64,000 nt of DNA. It comes from DATLZU01 sp051293835 (lineage in GTDB: Bacteria > Nitrospirota > Nitrospiria > Nitrospirales > Nitrospiraceae). Positions 36,727-46,400 of this stretch are shown in pieces (position 1 is the stretch's first letter; the number at the start of each line of letters is the position of its first letter). The DNA is taken from NCBI GenBank assembly GCA_051293835.1, contig JBPKMA010000005.1:186001-250000 (forward strand), written 5' to 3'. The position numbers were made by a program, and so were the translations under genes. The notes below the pieces were generated by a model. It saw only the letters and a program-made list of their open reading frames with translations. It made no database searches and was not told the origin of the DNA.

Positions 36727-37098
36727 TCAAGCCGCGCAGTCCGGACAGACGGTCGGTTCCTGTTCGGAGTGATATTCTTCGGCGGTCAGCGGGAAATATT
36801 GTTCGCACACCGAGCAGGTACGGATCTCGAAATAGGCGACGCCCTTGTCATCGATCTCAGTCGGGAGCAATAGTTCCGCCGGATCATAGCCGAGCGTTGC
36901 ACCGTCTGAAAATTTCACCACCGCCAAACGAACGTTGAACAGCTCGAAGGTTGCCTCTTGCCCTTTCCGTTCCGGAACGTGGCCGAGCACGAACACCGGC
37001 TGTCCCTTGCGTTTGGTCTTCAAGTCCCGGAGAGTCCGCTGCGTTGGCGTGGCGCAGGCGAATTGACCGCTGGCATCAGTGGTTCCGACGCTGGGCAT
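36727..37098 (-). CDS. Zinc-ribbon protein of unknown function
   Basis: About 123 residues from an ATG at 37098. The C-terminus carries two CxxC pairs, CSVC and CPDC, 24 residues apart (CSVCEQYF ... VCPDCAA), a zinc-ribbon arrangement. The middle reads GQPVFVLGHVPERKGQ and SDGATLGYDPAELLLP. The start is uncertain: no good ribosome site is seen, and a start at 37194 would add 32 residues. It may bind nucleic acid or a protein partner; nothing in the context decides. Confidence 0.6.
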   Translation of the reverse strand: MPSVGTTDASGQFACATPTQRTLRDLKTKRKGQPVFVLGHVPERKGQEATFELFNVRLAVVKFSDGATLGYDPAELLLPTEIDDKGVAYFEIRTCSVCEQYFPLTAEEYHSEQEPTVCPDCAA

Positions 37099-37257
37099 AG
37101 TGGGTTTTGCATGCACGCGGAAATGAGGTCTGCAAAACGAGAAGTGGAACGCGGCGCCGACTTCGGCCCCGCGGTTCTCTGTGCTACTTAACATACATAG
37201 GCGAAAAAATCGCGTCAAGACAGGAGCCGAGCCGAAACGAAAGGGAGGAGCCACGCA

Positions 37258-37608
37258 GTGACCGACCTCATCATCTATCAGAAGCCGACATGCACGACCT
37301 GCCGCCAAGCGGTGCAATTGCTCAAGGACAGCGGAAAACCGTTCACGGCGGTGAACTATTACGAGAAGCCGTTTACCCGCTCGCAGCTCAAGGAGCTGCT
37401 GAGAAAAGCTGGGCTTTCAGCCAAAGACGTGTTGCGTACAAAGGAGGAGATCTATAAGAAGCTGGGATTGGCCAAGAAGCACCTTTCGGAGGACGAGCTG
37501 ATCGACCTGATGATCAAACATCCTGATCTGATTCAGCGGCCGCTGGTCCGAAAGGGCGACAAGGTCATATTGGCGCGACCGGCGGAGAAAGTGAAAGCCC
37601 TGCTGTAA
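37258..37608 (+). CDS. ArsC/Spx-family thioredoxin-fold protein
   Basis: 116 residues with QKPTCTTCRQAVQLLKDSGK near the N-terminus, i.e. a CxxC redox pair as in Spx and YffB-type ArsC homologues, and HPDLIQRPLVRKGDKVILARP near the C-terminus. Glutaredoxin-dependent arsenate reductases have one such Cys plus conserved arginines, so function may be arsenate reduction or a Spx-like redox role. GTG start with GGGAGGAG upstream. No other ars gene is nearby. Confidence 0.8.
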   Translation: MTDLIIYQKPTCTTCRQAVQLLKDSGKPFTAVNYYEKPFTRSQLKELLRKAGLSAKDVLRTKEEIYKKLGLAKKHLSEDELIDLMIKHPDLIQRPLVRKGDKVILARPAEKVKALL

Positions 37609-37628
37609 GCAAGGTAGGCGCGCACGGG

Positions 37629-38767
37629 TTACCAGGTCCAGTGTTCGCGTTCCGCGGCGAACGTGACGAAGTGGCACAAGAGCTGTTTCTTCAGGTAAGC
37701 CGTCCTGATCACGACATCCGGCGGGATAGTGGCGTCGTGCCGATCCGCGACGCCGATGCTGACGTGACCGGCAATGCTTCCGACGTGGAATCTGTGCCGG
37801 TTCGGCGGTCCCGCCGCTTGCAGACCTGATCCTGCCGGCGCAGGACAAGGTCCAAAGTTTTTACGGCTTTTCTGATCTGCTCAAGGTCCGCCAGCGTTTC
37901 ACCCGACGATTTGCCAGGAAACAATGCGGCAAAGTTCTCACCCGCAAGGTGATAGACCTGTCCTCTTAGAGAGACCGACGATGGTTGCAGCGACCCAGGG
38001 AGGATCTGACCGCTTGCCACAAGCCCATTGTATGACTTGTTGTACGACTTAAGCTGGTTGATTTCGATGACCGCCACCGAACAGCGGCGCTCCAACCCCT
38101 TCAACGCCGTTTCGAACGCCTGCCGTCCTGGCAGGCCGGTCGTCTCGCTACATATGCGGCTTTGTACGAGGCTTCAAACACCCTGATGATGAGAATCAGG
38201 CCTATCCCGATGCTGCCAACGCGGACTGTGCGATTGGCCTTCAACCGGTGAGGGTTCGATCGACATAGCAAACTCTAACGGCGCTGTGAATGCGGACGGT
38301 TCCGCGCGATGGAGCTCGATCAGCAACGGAGGTGGACACGGCATGAGCGTGGCGCGGATCCCGTCCGCTGAGTCATCAGGCTGTGTTCCCTCAATCAAGG
38401 ACCGAGCCAGCAGGTTCAGCGGGAGCAGCAGCGCGACGGACGGAAAAACGACGCGGCCGACCTCCGTCGTCGTGGCCTCGCCATCCGCCAAGAGCCACAA
38501 TGCCCGGTCGGCCAGGGTCGGTACGAAAGTGACGAGGACGATTCGGCTACGGTCGAACAACCAGCCGAACAGAAACCCGAACGTCAGCGTGATCAGTGGA
38601 AAGATTCCGATAAGCGGCTGAAACCAGCCCGCTAATCCTTTGGGCGCAGAAAGCCCATGTTTGTTCCGCGCAGCAGGGCGAGAAGCGTACCCGGGACGCC
38701 ACGGGAATCGTACGGCATTGACACCCGTCATGCAGGATTTGGTCGTTGCCGACAGGCCGTGAGGCAA
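37629..38767 (-). pseudogene. Decayed membrane-bound diguanylate cyclase (GGDEF)
   Basis: Pieces of one protein lie in alternating frames. From 38767 to about 38230 a membrane part is open, with helices FPLITLTFGFLFGWLFDRS and VVFPSVALLLPLNLLARSL. Another frame near 38190 gives SIGIGLILIIRVFEASYKAA (last helix). Then comes the GGDEF entry SETTGLPGRQAFETALKG, VAVIEINQLKSYNKSYNG, and VYHLAGENFAALFPGKSS. Finally HVSIGVADRHDATIPPD ends in a stop at 37629. GGDEF itself is degraded to AGENF, so catalysis would be lost even without the frameshifts. Confidence 0.8.
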
Positions 38768-38845
38768 GCAGTCACCTGAGCCGGCAGGGCTGAAGGGCGG
38801 GACGGACAGGCGGGTGTTCTCGGTGTTCTCTTTTGAACGGAACGG

Positions 38846-40057
38846 TTAGATGCGGTCCCGCGGCGCCAATCGCAGCGCGCCGGTGGTCGGGTCGACGGAG
38901 ACCGCAATGGTTCCGGCAAGCACGCCGAGCAGCGTCTCTCCGGCCAGCCTGCGTCGCCACCCGCTCAGAAGGGGAAGGGCGGGATGCTCTCGACGGCGTG
39001 CGGCTTCGACCAACGTCTGAAGATCTGCTGTGGTGGCCAGCAGCGTGGGGGCGATATTCGCTCCGACCGCCAGGGCTTTGAGGACCGCTTGCAGGAGCTC
39101 GATAAGGCCAGCCGATTCCGGTTCCGGTCTGCGCTCGCGAGGAACAGCCGGCCATGCCGATGGCGGCAGGGCTGACGCGTCGCGAATAACGGCTAGCAGG
39201 GTCTCTCCGTGACGTTCGATTTCAGACGGATGGAGTCCCCGGATGGAGCGCAACTCCTCCCGGGTCGCGGGTCTTTGGCGGGCGAGCTGGAGCAGCACTT
39301 CGTCGCGTAGCACGCGCCCCCGCGGAGCGTTGCGTTTCCGCGCTTCGGCTTCGCGCCAGGCCGACAATTCGCGCAGCACGGTGGCGGCCTGCGGCGTCAG
39401 GCTGTCCCATCCGCGAATGCGCCGATACCGCTCCTGCGGTTCTTCCACCCGCCGCCCGATGGTTTCCTCCAGCCGCGAAAATTCCTCACGCACCCAGTCG
39501 TGCCGGCCGAGTTTCTGCAAACGCGATCGGAGATGGTCATGGATCGGAAGAAGGAACTGCACATCCTCTAACGCATACGCCAATTGCTCCCTGGTCAGCG
39601 GGCGTTGGCTCCAGTTGGTGAACGTGTGCGACTTGGCGAGCTTGGTTCCGTGAAGCCGCTGCACGAGATGCGCGTACCCCACTTGGGCGCCGTACCCGAC
39701 CATCGCCGCGGCGATCTGGGTGTCGAAGAACGGCGTCGGGACCCGGCCTGCATAGGTCGTGAACAGTTCCAAATCCTGCCGCCCGGCGTGCAGGACTTTT
39801 TCGATGCGAGGATCACAGATCACTTCCCAGAAACAGTCCAGCTTGCCTTGGGAGTGAAGCGCGGGAAAATCGATGGCGGCGACGACCTCGTCAGTGGCCA
39901 CTTGAATGAGCTCGAGGCGAGGGACAAACGTGTTTTCCCCCACGAACTCCGTGTCGAGCGCCAGGCGGCTGCTGCGGTGGAGGCGGTCGCAGAGTCGTTC
40001 CAGGCTGTCGGAGTCGGTGATGTAGTGCGATCGGAGAGAATCCGTCAACGGGGTCAT
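38846..40057 (-). CDS. rnd: Ribonuclease D
   Basis: 3'-5' exoribonuclease that trims tRNA and other stable RNA 3' ends. It has 403 residues. The DEDDy motifs are LALDTEFVGENTF (Exo I, about 34), LHAGRQDLELF (Exo II, about 89) and YALEDVQFLLPIH (Exo III, about 163). The HRDC domain lies about 205-290. The C-terminal about 90 residues are diverged. The ATG overlaps the stop of the J-domain gene (ATGA), so the two are translationally coupled. Confidence 0.92.
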   Translation of the reverse strand: MTPLTDSLRSHYITDSDSLERLCDRLHRSSRLALDTEFVGENTFVPRLELIQVATDEVVAAIDFPALHSQGKLDCFWEVICDPRIEKVLHAGRQDLELFTTYAGRVPTPFFDTQIAAAMVGYGAQVGYAHLVQRLHGTKLAKSHTFTNWSQRPLTREQLAYALEDVQFLLPIHDHLRSRLQKLGRHDWVREEFSRLEETIGRRVEEPQERYRRIRGWDSLTPQAATVLRELSAWREAEARKRNAPRGRVLRDEVLLQLARQRPATREELRSIRGLHPSEIERHGETLLAVIRDASALPPSAWPAVPRERRPEPESAGLIELLQAVLKALAVGANIAPTLLATTADLQTLVEAARRREHPALPLLSGWRRRLAGETLLGVLAGTIAVSVDPTTGALRLAPRDRI

Positions 40058-40734
40058 TCCGTCGGATTATACCGGGCGTCTTGTGCACCAGCCGTCTCGG
40101 TTGCGCTGGGGCTCAGGTATTCCTTAAGGAACTGATAGGCTTCGATGATTCGGCGCAATTCCGGTTCGGAACTGCGGTCGCCCTTGCGCGCGTCCGGATG
40201 GAGCTTCTTGGCGCGTTCGCGAAAAGCGGCAGTCACCGCGGCCAGCGAGCTGCCGTATTCCAACCCCAAGGCATCGAAGGCTTCAGTCGCGTTGGTAATT
40301 TCGCCTCGCCCGCCAGACAGACCTCCACCTCCGCCAGCGGCCTTCAGAAAATCCACCAGACTGATCCGTCGGCGACGGCGCCGGGGGCGCTCGCGCGCTT
40401 CGCTGTCCAATTCTTCCCAACGCTCTTCGATGAACTCCAGCCGCGCCTCAAGACGAAGCGCCTCGGACAAATCGCAAATATGCGGCAGTTCTTCTTCGAT
40501 CAGCTTCAAGCTCCGGTCGATTTCCTCCAGGCCCTGTTCGATCCGAAAGTAGCTGTCGATGCGTTCCTGCATCAGGTGGTCGATGGCGAAATCCAGACTG
40601 TCTTCGGTTTTGAGACGCAGCGCCTCGATGCGTCGGCGCATCCCGGTGCGATACTGGGCGAGTTTGGCAGCGGAAAACGGCACGATTCCTCGTCGGGAAC
40701 GGTGGCCCGATTCCGGTGGCTGGCCGATCCGCAT
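40054..40734 (-). CDS. J-domain (DnaJ-like) protein with C-terminal J domain
   Basis: 226 residues. An N-terminal helical, probably coiled-coil region (IEALRLKTEDSLDFAIDHL ... LEARLEFIEERWEELDSEAR), a basic RRRRRR patch and a Gly-rich linker precede a C-terminal J domain (about 155-215) with KKLHPDARKG carrying the HPD motif. The J domain at the C-terminus and the absence of G/F and zinc domains make it a class III co-chaperone. Coupling to RNase D hints at a shared role, perhaps RNA-processing quality control (inference). The start is ATG 40734; 40644 is also possible. Confidence 0.75.
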   Translation of the reverse strand: MRIGQPPESGHRSRRGIVPFSAAKLAQYRTGMRRRIEALRLKTEDSLDFAIDHLMQERIDSYFRIEQGLEEIDRSLKLIEEELPHICDLSEALRLEARLEFIEERWEELDSEARERPRRRRRRISLVDFLKAAGGGGGLSGGRGEITNATEAFDALGLEYGSSLAAVTAAFRERAKKLHPDARKGDRSSEPELRRIIEAYQFLKEYLSPSATETAGAQDARYNPTE

Positions 40735-40896
40735 TCTAGCACAATCGGACGATCTGCCGCATCGTGACGCGGAGGGCATCATCCGGTCGGCTCGGTCTTG
40801 CCGGCAAACGAAGCCTGGTGGTAGACTCGCGCCCCGCCACTGCCAGGCCAGGCGATAGCTTCACCTTAAAAATTTCACTTTTGTCATGGAGGTGAC

Positions 40897-41391
40897 ATGA
40901 TCGGTGTGATGCGAGTGGTTGCGATGGGGATGGCAATGACCACGTGGGTCACTTCGGGCTATGCGGCCGATCCGTCCGGCTACGGTCAGCCGGGGGGAGA
41001 ATTCGATATCAGGATTCCGCGCGTGCCGGCGGATCAGTTGGCCGCAGCGAAGGCGACGAAGCCGCCCTTCGCGCCGACACCGGAGGTGCTTGCCGAAGGC
41101 AAAGCGATTTTCCTGGGCCGCGGCACCTGCTTTCAGTGTCACGGTCCTGAAGGAAGAGGGGATGGAGACGCGGCCAAGGTGCTCCCGATTCAGCCGCGCA
41201 ACTTCACGAATCCCGCATTCAAAAAGCTCCGGACGCCCGGCGAGTTGATGTGGGTGTTAAAGAACGGCAGCCTGGGGCAATCAGGCAAGGTGCCAGGAAC
41301 CGGCATGCTACCTATCGTCGGGCAGTTCTTGAGTGAAGAAGACGGCTGGAAGGTGTTGCTCTACGAATTGAGTCTCGGCGGGACGGAGTGA
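40897..41391 (+). CDS. Periplasmic monohaem cytochrome c
   Basis: 164 residues with a signal peptide (about 1-23, cleavage at GYA-ADP) and one haem site, TCFQCHGPEGRGDGDAAK (CxxCH about 77-81). A distal Met ligand is probable in TGMLPIVGQ. It is a class I c-type electron carrier of the kind fused or associated with respiratory oxidoreductases. GGAGGTGAC precedes the ATG. It is convergent with malic enzyme, 18 bp apart. Confidence 0.9.
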   Translation: MIGVMRVVAMGMAMTTWVTSGYAADPSGYGQPGGEFDIRIPRVPADQLAAAKATKPPFAPTPEVLAEGKAIFLGRGTCFQCHGPEGRGDGDAAKVLPIQPRNFTNPAFKKLRTPGELMWVLKNGSLGQSGKVPGTGMLPIVGQFLSEEDGWKVLLYELSLGGTE

Positions 41392-41409
41392 TGCCGGGTT
41401 AAGGCGTGT

Positions 41410-42852
41410 TCAGTCTCTCGGCGTGTCGTCGCTCGGTCGGGAGCGGCGACGCGCCACCCTTGTCTCCCTGGCCGCCGCCGCCACGGCCTTCGCTACCCTC
41501 GGCACGACTTCTTTATCGAAGACGCTGGGAATAATGTAATCCTCGCTGAGTGCCGTCTCCGGCACCGCCTCGGCGATGGCTTGCGCGGCCGCCAATGTCA
41601 TCGCCTCGTTGATGTCCCGTGCCTGCACGTCGAGCGCCCCCCGAAAAATGCCGGGAAACGCCAGCGCGTTGTTGATCTGGTTGGGGTGGTCGGAACGACC
41701 TGTGGCGAAGATCCGGCAACGGGGAACGGCTAATTGGGGGGCGATTTCCGGATCGGGATTAGCCATGGCAAACACGATCCGGTCCGGCGCCATAAGGTCC
41801 AGGTCCTCGGGTTTCAGGATGTTACCGACCGAAAGGCCGATAAACACATCGGCGCCGCGCAAGGCATCCTGCAGCGTGCCTTGAGGCCGATCCTTGCGGA
41901 TCCACGCGCTCAGATCGTCCCTGGAGGCGCGTAGCCGGTCCGCTTCGCCGGCCAGCACGATCCCCTCGGGCTCGCATCCGATCAGGTGCGAGACGCCAGC
42001 CGCCAGCAACATGCGGCTACAGGCGGTTCCCGCCGCGCCCAGCCCGTTCACCACCACGCGAATTTCGTCCATCCGCTTGTTGACCACCTTCAGGGCATTG
42101 GTCAAGGCCGCCAGGATAACGACCGCGGTGCCGTGTTGATCGTCGTGCATGACCGGAATATCGAGCGTAGCCTTGAGCCGTCGCTCGATATCGAAACAGC
42201 GAGGGGCGCTGATATCCTCCAAATTGACGGCGCCGAAACCGGGGGCGATCCCTTGGACAAGGCGCACGATCTCGTCAGTATCCTGGGTATCCAGGCAGAT
42301 CGGCCAGGCATCGATGCCAGCGAATTCCCGAAACAGCATGGCCTTGCCTTCCATCACCGGCAGAGCAGCGAGGGGACCGAGATTGCCCAACCCCAGAACC
42401 GCTGAACCGTCGGTCACGATGGCGACGCTGTTGCTCTTGATCGTGAAAGCGTAGGCTTTACTTCGATCTTTCGCGATAGCTTCCGCTACGCGACCGACAC
42501 CAGGCGTGTACACGGTGGAAAGGATGTTGCGGGTAGTAAGCGGCAATTTGCTGTGAACCCGGATTTTGCCGCCGAGGTGCACCAGGAAGATGCGGTCCGA
42601 AGCCGACAGGACGCGGACGCCGGGTAAGGTTCCCAGCCGTTGCAGCACGCGCTCGCCATGGGCTTCGCTCTGAACGTCGAAGGTCACATCGCGCACCATT
42701 TTCTCGGTGCTGGCCGACACGGTGTCGATGGCGCCCAGGTTGGCTCCCTCCTCAGCCAGTGCGGTGGCGACTTGGGCAAACATGCCGGGCCGGTTAACCA
42801 GTTCCAGGCGGACGGTCAAGCGGTAGTTGGAATAGGGACCTATATCATTCAT
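41410..42852 (-). CDS. NAD(P)-dependent malic enzyme with N-terminal ACT domain
   Basis: Oxidative decarboxylation of malate to pyruvate (480 residues). An ACT domain (about 8-85, RLELVNRPGMFAQVATALAE) precedes the catalytic part. That part has VYTPGVGRVAEAIAKDRSKA, KSNSVAIVTDGSAVLGLGN, INLEDIS-type metal ligands (VNLEDISAPRCF), MHDDQHGTAVV and the NAD-binding VVVNGLGAAGTAC. The ACT domain suggests allosteric control by a small molecule such as an amino acid. There is no phosphotransacetylase domain, unlike MaeB. Confidence 0.93.
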   Translation of the reverse strand: MNDIGPYSNYRLTVRLELVNRPGMFAQVATALAEEGANLGAIDTVSASTEKMVRDVTFDVQSEAHGERVLQRLGTLPGVRVLSASDRIFLVHLGGKIRVHSKLPLTTRNILSTVYTPGVGRVAEAIAKDRSKAYAFTIKSNSVAIVTDGSAVLGLGNLGPLAALPVMEGKAMLFREFAGIDAWPICLDTQDTDEIVRLVQGIAPGFGAVNLEDISAPRCFDIERRLKATLDIPVMHDDQHGTAVVILAALTNALKVVNKRMDEIRVVVNGLGAAGTACSRMLLAAGVSHLIGCEPEGIVLAGEADRLRASRDDLSAWIRKDRPQGTLQDALRGADVFIGLSVGNILKPEDLDLMAPDRIVFAMANPDPEIAPQLAVPRCRIFATGRSDHPNQINNALAFPGIFRGALDVQARDINEAMTLAAAQAIAEAVPETALSEDYIIPSVFDKEVVPRVAKAVAAAARETRVARRRSRPSDDTPRD

Positions 42853-43111
42853 TCCATCGCATCGTCAGTTGCGTTTTATCAAAGATTACCACATCTTGAC
42901 GCGTCAGACCCAATAGCGAGGGTCAGTGGCCTCGTGGGAAACCCGGTCGTGGGCCCCTTCTTTAGGTGACACTGTGCGCTTGCTAGACCCTAAGCCTCGT
43001 CCCGTAGGAAGGCAGTTGACTTTTGCGCGAGTTTTAGATTACCGTACCACCCCATACGTCGCAGCGAATTTTTACCATACACTTCACGTGCCGAAAGGAG
43101 GTGAACTCATC

Positions 43112-43276
43112 ATGAAGCGGATCATGACAGCATTCTTGGCACTCGCGATCCTCGCGGCCTTCACCGCTCCGTCCTTCGCCGACGAGAAGAAGGAGAAAGA
43201 GAAGAAGGGCGGTAAGCTCATTCAGCTCGTGTACGGTGAGGAAAAGAAGGAAGAGAAGAAAAAGGGCGGCAAGTAA
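43112..43276 (+). CDS. Small secreted Lys/Glu-rich protein
   Basis: 54 residues: a signal peptide (MKRIMTAFLALAILAAFTAP, cleavage after SFA) and a mature peptide of about 30 residues consisting mainly of KKEKEKKGGK-type charge clusters around LIQLVYGE. A perfect AAAGGAGGTGAA ribosome site and a terminator 53 bp downstream support a real single-gene transcript. Function unknown; it could bind metals, polyphosphate or the cell envelope by charge. Confidence 0.75.
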   Translation: MKRIMTAFLALAILAAFTAPSFADEKKEKEKKGGKLIQLVYGEEKKEEKKKGGK

Positions 43277-43328
43277 ACGGAAGGGCACTGCGGGACTTTC
43301 CTCTCTCCATAACTTGCGTTCTTTGGTT

Positions 43329-43368
43329 GGCCCGCATTCCGGCATCTGAGGATGCGGGCCGATTTTTT
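43329..43368 (+). terminator. Rho-independent terminator after the small secreted protein gene
   Basis: A 9-bp perfect stem (43329-43337 with 43352-43360, GGCCCGCAT/ATGCGGGCC) is followed by TTTTTT at 43363-43368. Confidence 0.85.
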
Positions 43369-43495
43369 GATCTTCGACAGTCGGCTTCTTTGTCTTCCCA
43401 CCTGCTCCCGCTTCCGCAGCGTGACCCTCGGCGAACCAGGACCGGAATCATGGACGCCGAATCGGCCGTTGACCCGCGTCAAGGGGGATGCTACG

Positions 43496-46400
43496 GTGAA
43501 TAGCATGTCGTCCGAACACACGGGCCGTCGGCCCAATCGGTTGCTTCAGGAAACCAGTCCGTACCTCCTTCAGCACGCCTATAACCCTGTGGACTGGTAT
43601 CCCTGGGGCGAGGACGCGCTCCGCCGCGCGCGCGAGTTGAACCGTCCCATTCTGCTCTCCATCGGCTATTCCGCCTGCCATTGGTGTCACGTCATGGAAC
43701 GGGAGTCGTTCGAGGACGAGGAGATCGCCCGGTTCATGAACGAGCACTTCGTCTGTATCAAGGTGGACCGAGAAGAACGTCCGGACCTGGACGACATTTA
43801 CATGCGAGCAACGCTGGCGATGAATCACGGGCAAGGCGGCTGGCCCATGACCGTGTTTCTGACGCCGGAGCAAGAGCCGATTTTCGCCGGGACCTACTTT
43901 CCGCCGACAGACCGCTGGGGCCGGCCCGGCTTCTTGACGGTGCTCAAGAAGGTGGCCGACCTCTGGCGGAACGATCCCGAAGGCCTCCGCCGACAAGCCG
44001 CGCACCTCACGGCCCGACTGAAGGAAGAAGGCCAGTCCATCAATCCCATGGCGGTCGGAGAAGCTGAACTGGACGCGGCGGTCGCTCAGTTCGCCGAAGA
44101 GTTCGATCCGCGGTACGGAGGGTTCGGCGAAGCCCCGAAGTTCCCACCGGCCACAGGCTTATCGTTCTTGTTGCGGAGTTACCATCGCACCGGCGACGCC
44201 CACACGCTCCACATGGTGCGCAAGACCCTAGACGCGATGGCGGCCGGCGGAATGTACGATCAAATCGGCGGCGGGTTCGCCCGCTATTCCACGGACGAAC
44301 GCTGGCTGGTTCCGCACTTCGAAAAGATGCTCTACGACAATGCCCTCCTGGCCCGCACCTACATCGAGGCGTATCAGGTCACCGAGGACGCAAGCTACCG
44401 TCGGATCGCCACGGAGGTTCTCGACTACATCCTGCGGGAGATGACCTCCCCGGAAGGCGGGTTTTATTCCGCCACCGACGCGGATTCGGAAGGAGTTGAA
44501 GGGAAATTTTTCGTCTGGACGCCCGAAGAGATCCGCGCCGTCCTGCTTTCCGAGGCAGACGCGCGCCTCTTCTGCGCGTATTACGATATTACCGCTGCCG
44601 GCAATTGGGTTGAGCCTTTGGCCTCGATGTCCCATAAGGCTGTGAGCATTCCGAATCGCCTCCGCCCGGCCGACGAAACGGCGCGTGAACTGGGTCTCTC
44701 GGTTGAAGAACTTGAAGCTGCCGTCGCCCGCCTCCGGCCAATCGTGTACGAGGCGAGGCGGAAACGGGTTCCGCCCGGGCTGGACGACAAGATCATCACC
44801 GCTTGGAACGGCATGATGATCGGAGCAATGGCCGAAGGGGGGCGAGTGTTCGGCGAGATACGCTATCTCCGGGCTGCCCGACGAGCAGCGGATTTTCTCT
44901 TGTCGGCGCTCCGTCGGCCGGACAGCAGGTTGTTTCGGACGTATCGCGCGGGCCAGGCGCGCGGAGCTGCGTTTCTGGAGGACTATGCCTGGTTGGCCGA
45001 CGGGCTCATCGATTTATATGAAGCCGGCGCTGAAGAACGGTATCTCAACGAAGCGGTTCGCCTGGCGGAAGTCATTGTCACCGAGTTTGCCGACGATGAA
45101 CACGGCGGGTTTTTCACCACGGCCAAGGACCATGAACGATTAATCCTGCGCAGCCGCGAAGGCCTGGACGGAGCCACGCCCAGCAGCAACGCCGTCGCCG
45201 CGTCCGCGTTGGCCCGGCTGTCCTACCATTTCGGACGTGAGGATTTTCGGCAGGCCGCCGCGCACGCGATTCGCGCCTACGGCCGGCAGATTGCCCGCTA
45301 TCCGCGAGCCTTTGCCAAGAGTTTGGCAGTAGCGGATCTTTTGCTGCAGGGGCCTGTCGAGTTGGCGCTGGTTGGCTCGCCGGGCGAAACGGCCTATGAG
45401 CAACTCAAGGCCGAGATGAACCGCCCGTATCTGCCCAATCGGATCATCGCCCATTGGGATCCGGCACGCGAGACAACCGAGCACCCGTTGTTGCGTGGAA
45501 AAGGGCTGGTGCAAGGTCGCCCGGCGCTGTACATTTGCCGGAACTTCGCCTGTCGACAACCGATTACCGACGCCGCTGAGGTGGCCGTCACGTTAACGCG
45601 CGACGCGAGGCCATCCGGCGGGGACCGATCAATCTCTAAGACCTTGATCGGTGTCCGACTCGCCGGATGTGCGACCCCCGGAGGCACCGCCGCCTTCGCG
45701 GTGCGGGCGATCAATCGCGCGGCGGCCTTTCGGGATCTCTCCCACGGCTACACGTCGCTGGGGTCTACCGGGTTGACCGTCAGCCGGCTCGGCTTCGGCA
45801 CCTACCGAGTCAATTTGCAGGACCCGGCCCATCGCGCCGCCCTCGCACAGGCTCTCCGCCAAGGCTGTAACCTGATTGACACATCCACCAATTATATGGA
45901 CGGCGACAGCGAACGACTCGTCGGGCTGGTATTAGCCGATCTGATCAAACAAGGCGAACTCGCGCGGGAAGAAGTGGTCGTTATCTCCAAGATCGGCTAT
46001 GTGCAGGGAGAGAATCTGAAACGGGCAAAGGCCCGCGAGAAGGCCGGCAAGCCCTATCCCGAGATGGTGAAATACGGCGAAGACGTCTGGCATTGCCTGC
46101 ATCCCGACTTTCTGGCCGACCAACTGGCCCGTTCACTGGATCGCCTCGGATTGGACACATTGGACGTCTGTCTGTTACACAATCCGGAATACTTTTTGTC
46201 CGATGCGAAACGGCGCGGTGAAGCGGATGCAGCATCGGTGCGCGATCGGTTCTATCAGCGGCTCGAAGCAGCCTTCCGGTACTTCGAGACCCAGGTGGCG
46301 GCCGGACGGTTATGCTGGTACGGCGTGTCCTCCAATACCTGTACGGCCGAGCCGGACGATCTCGAAGCGACCTCATTGACGCGCATGCTGGAAGTAGCCA

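Noticed and set aside
38174..38767. 198-codon open frame as an independent membrane protein
   Set aside because: Its helices continue out of frame into GGDEF sequence downstream; it is the N-terminal part of the decayed cyclase.
43352..43495. Upstream ATG start for the DUF255-AKR fusion
   Set aside because: The codon lies within the terminator stem of the preceding gene; the GTG at 43496 has a ribosome site and matches the family N-terminus.
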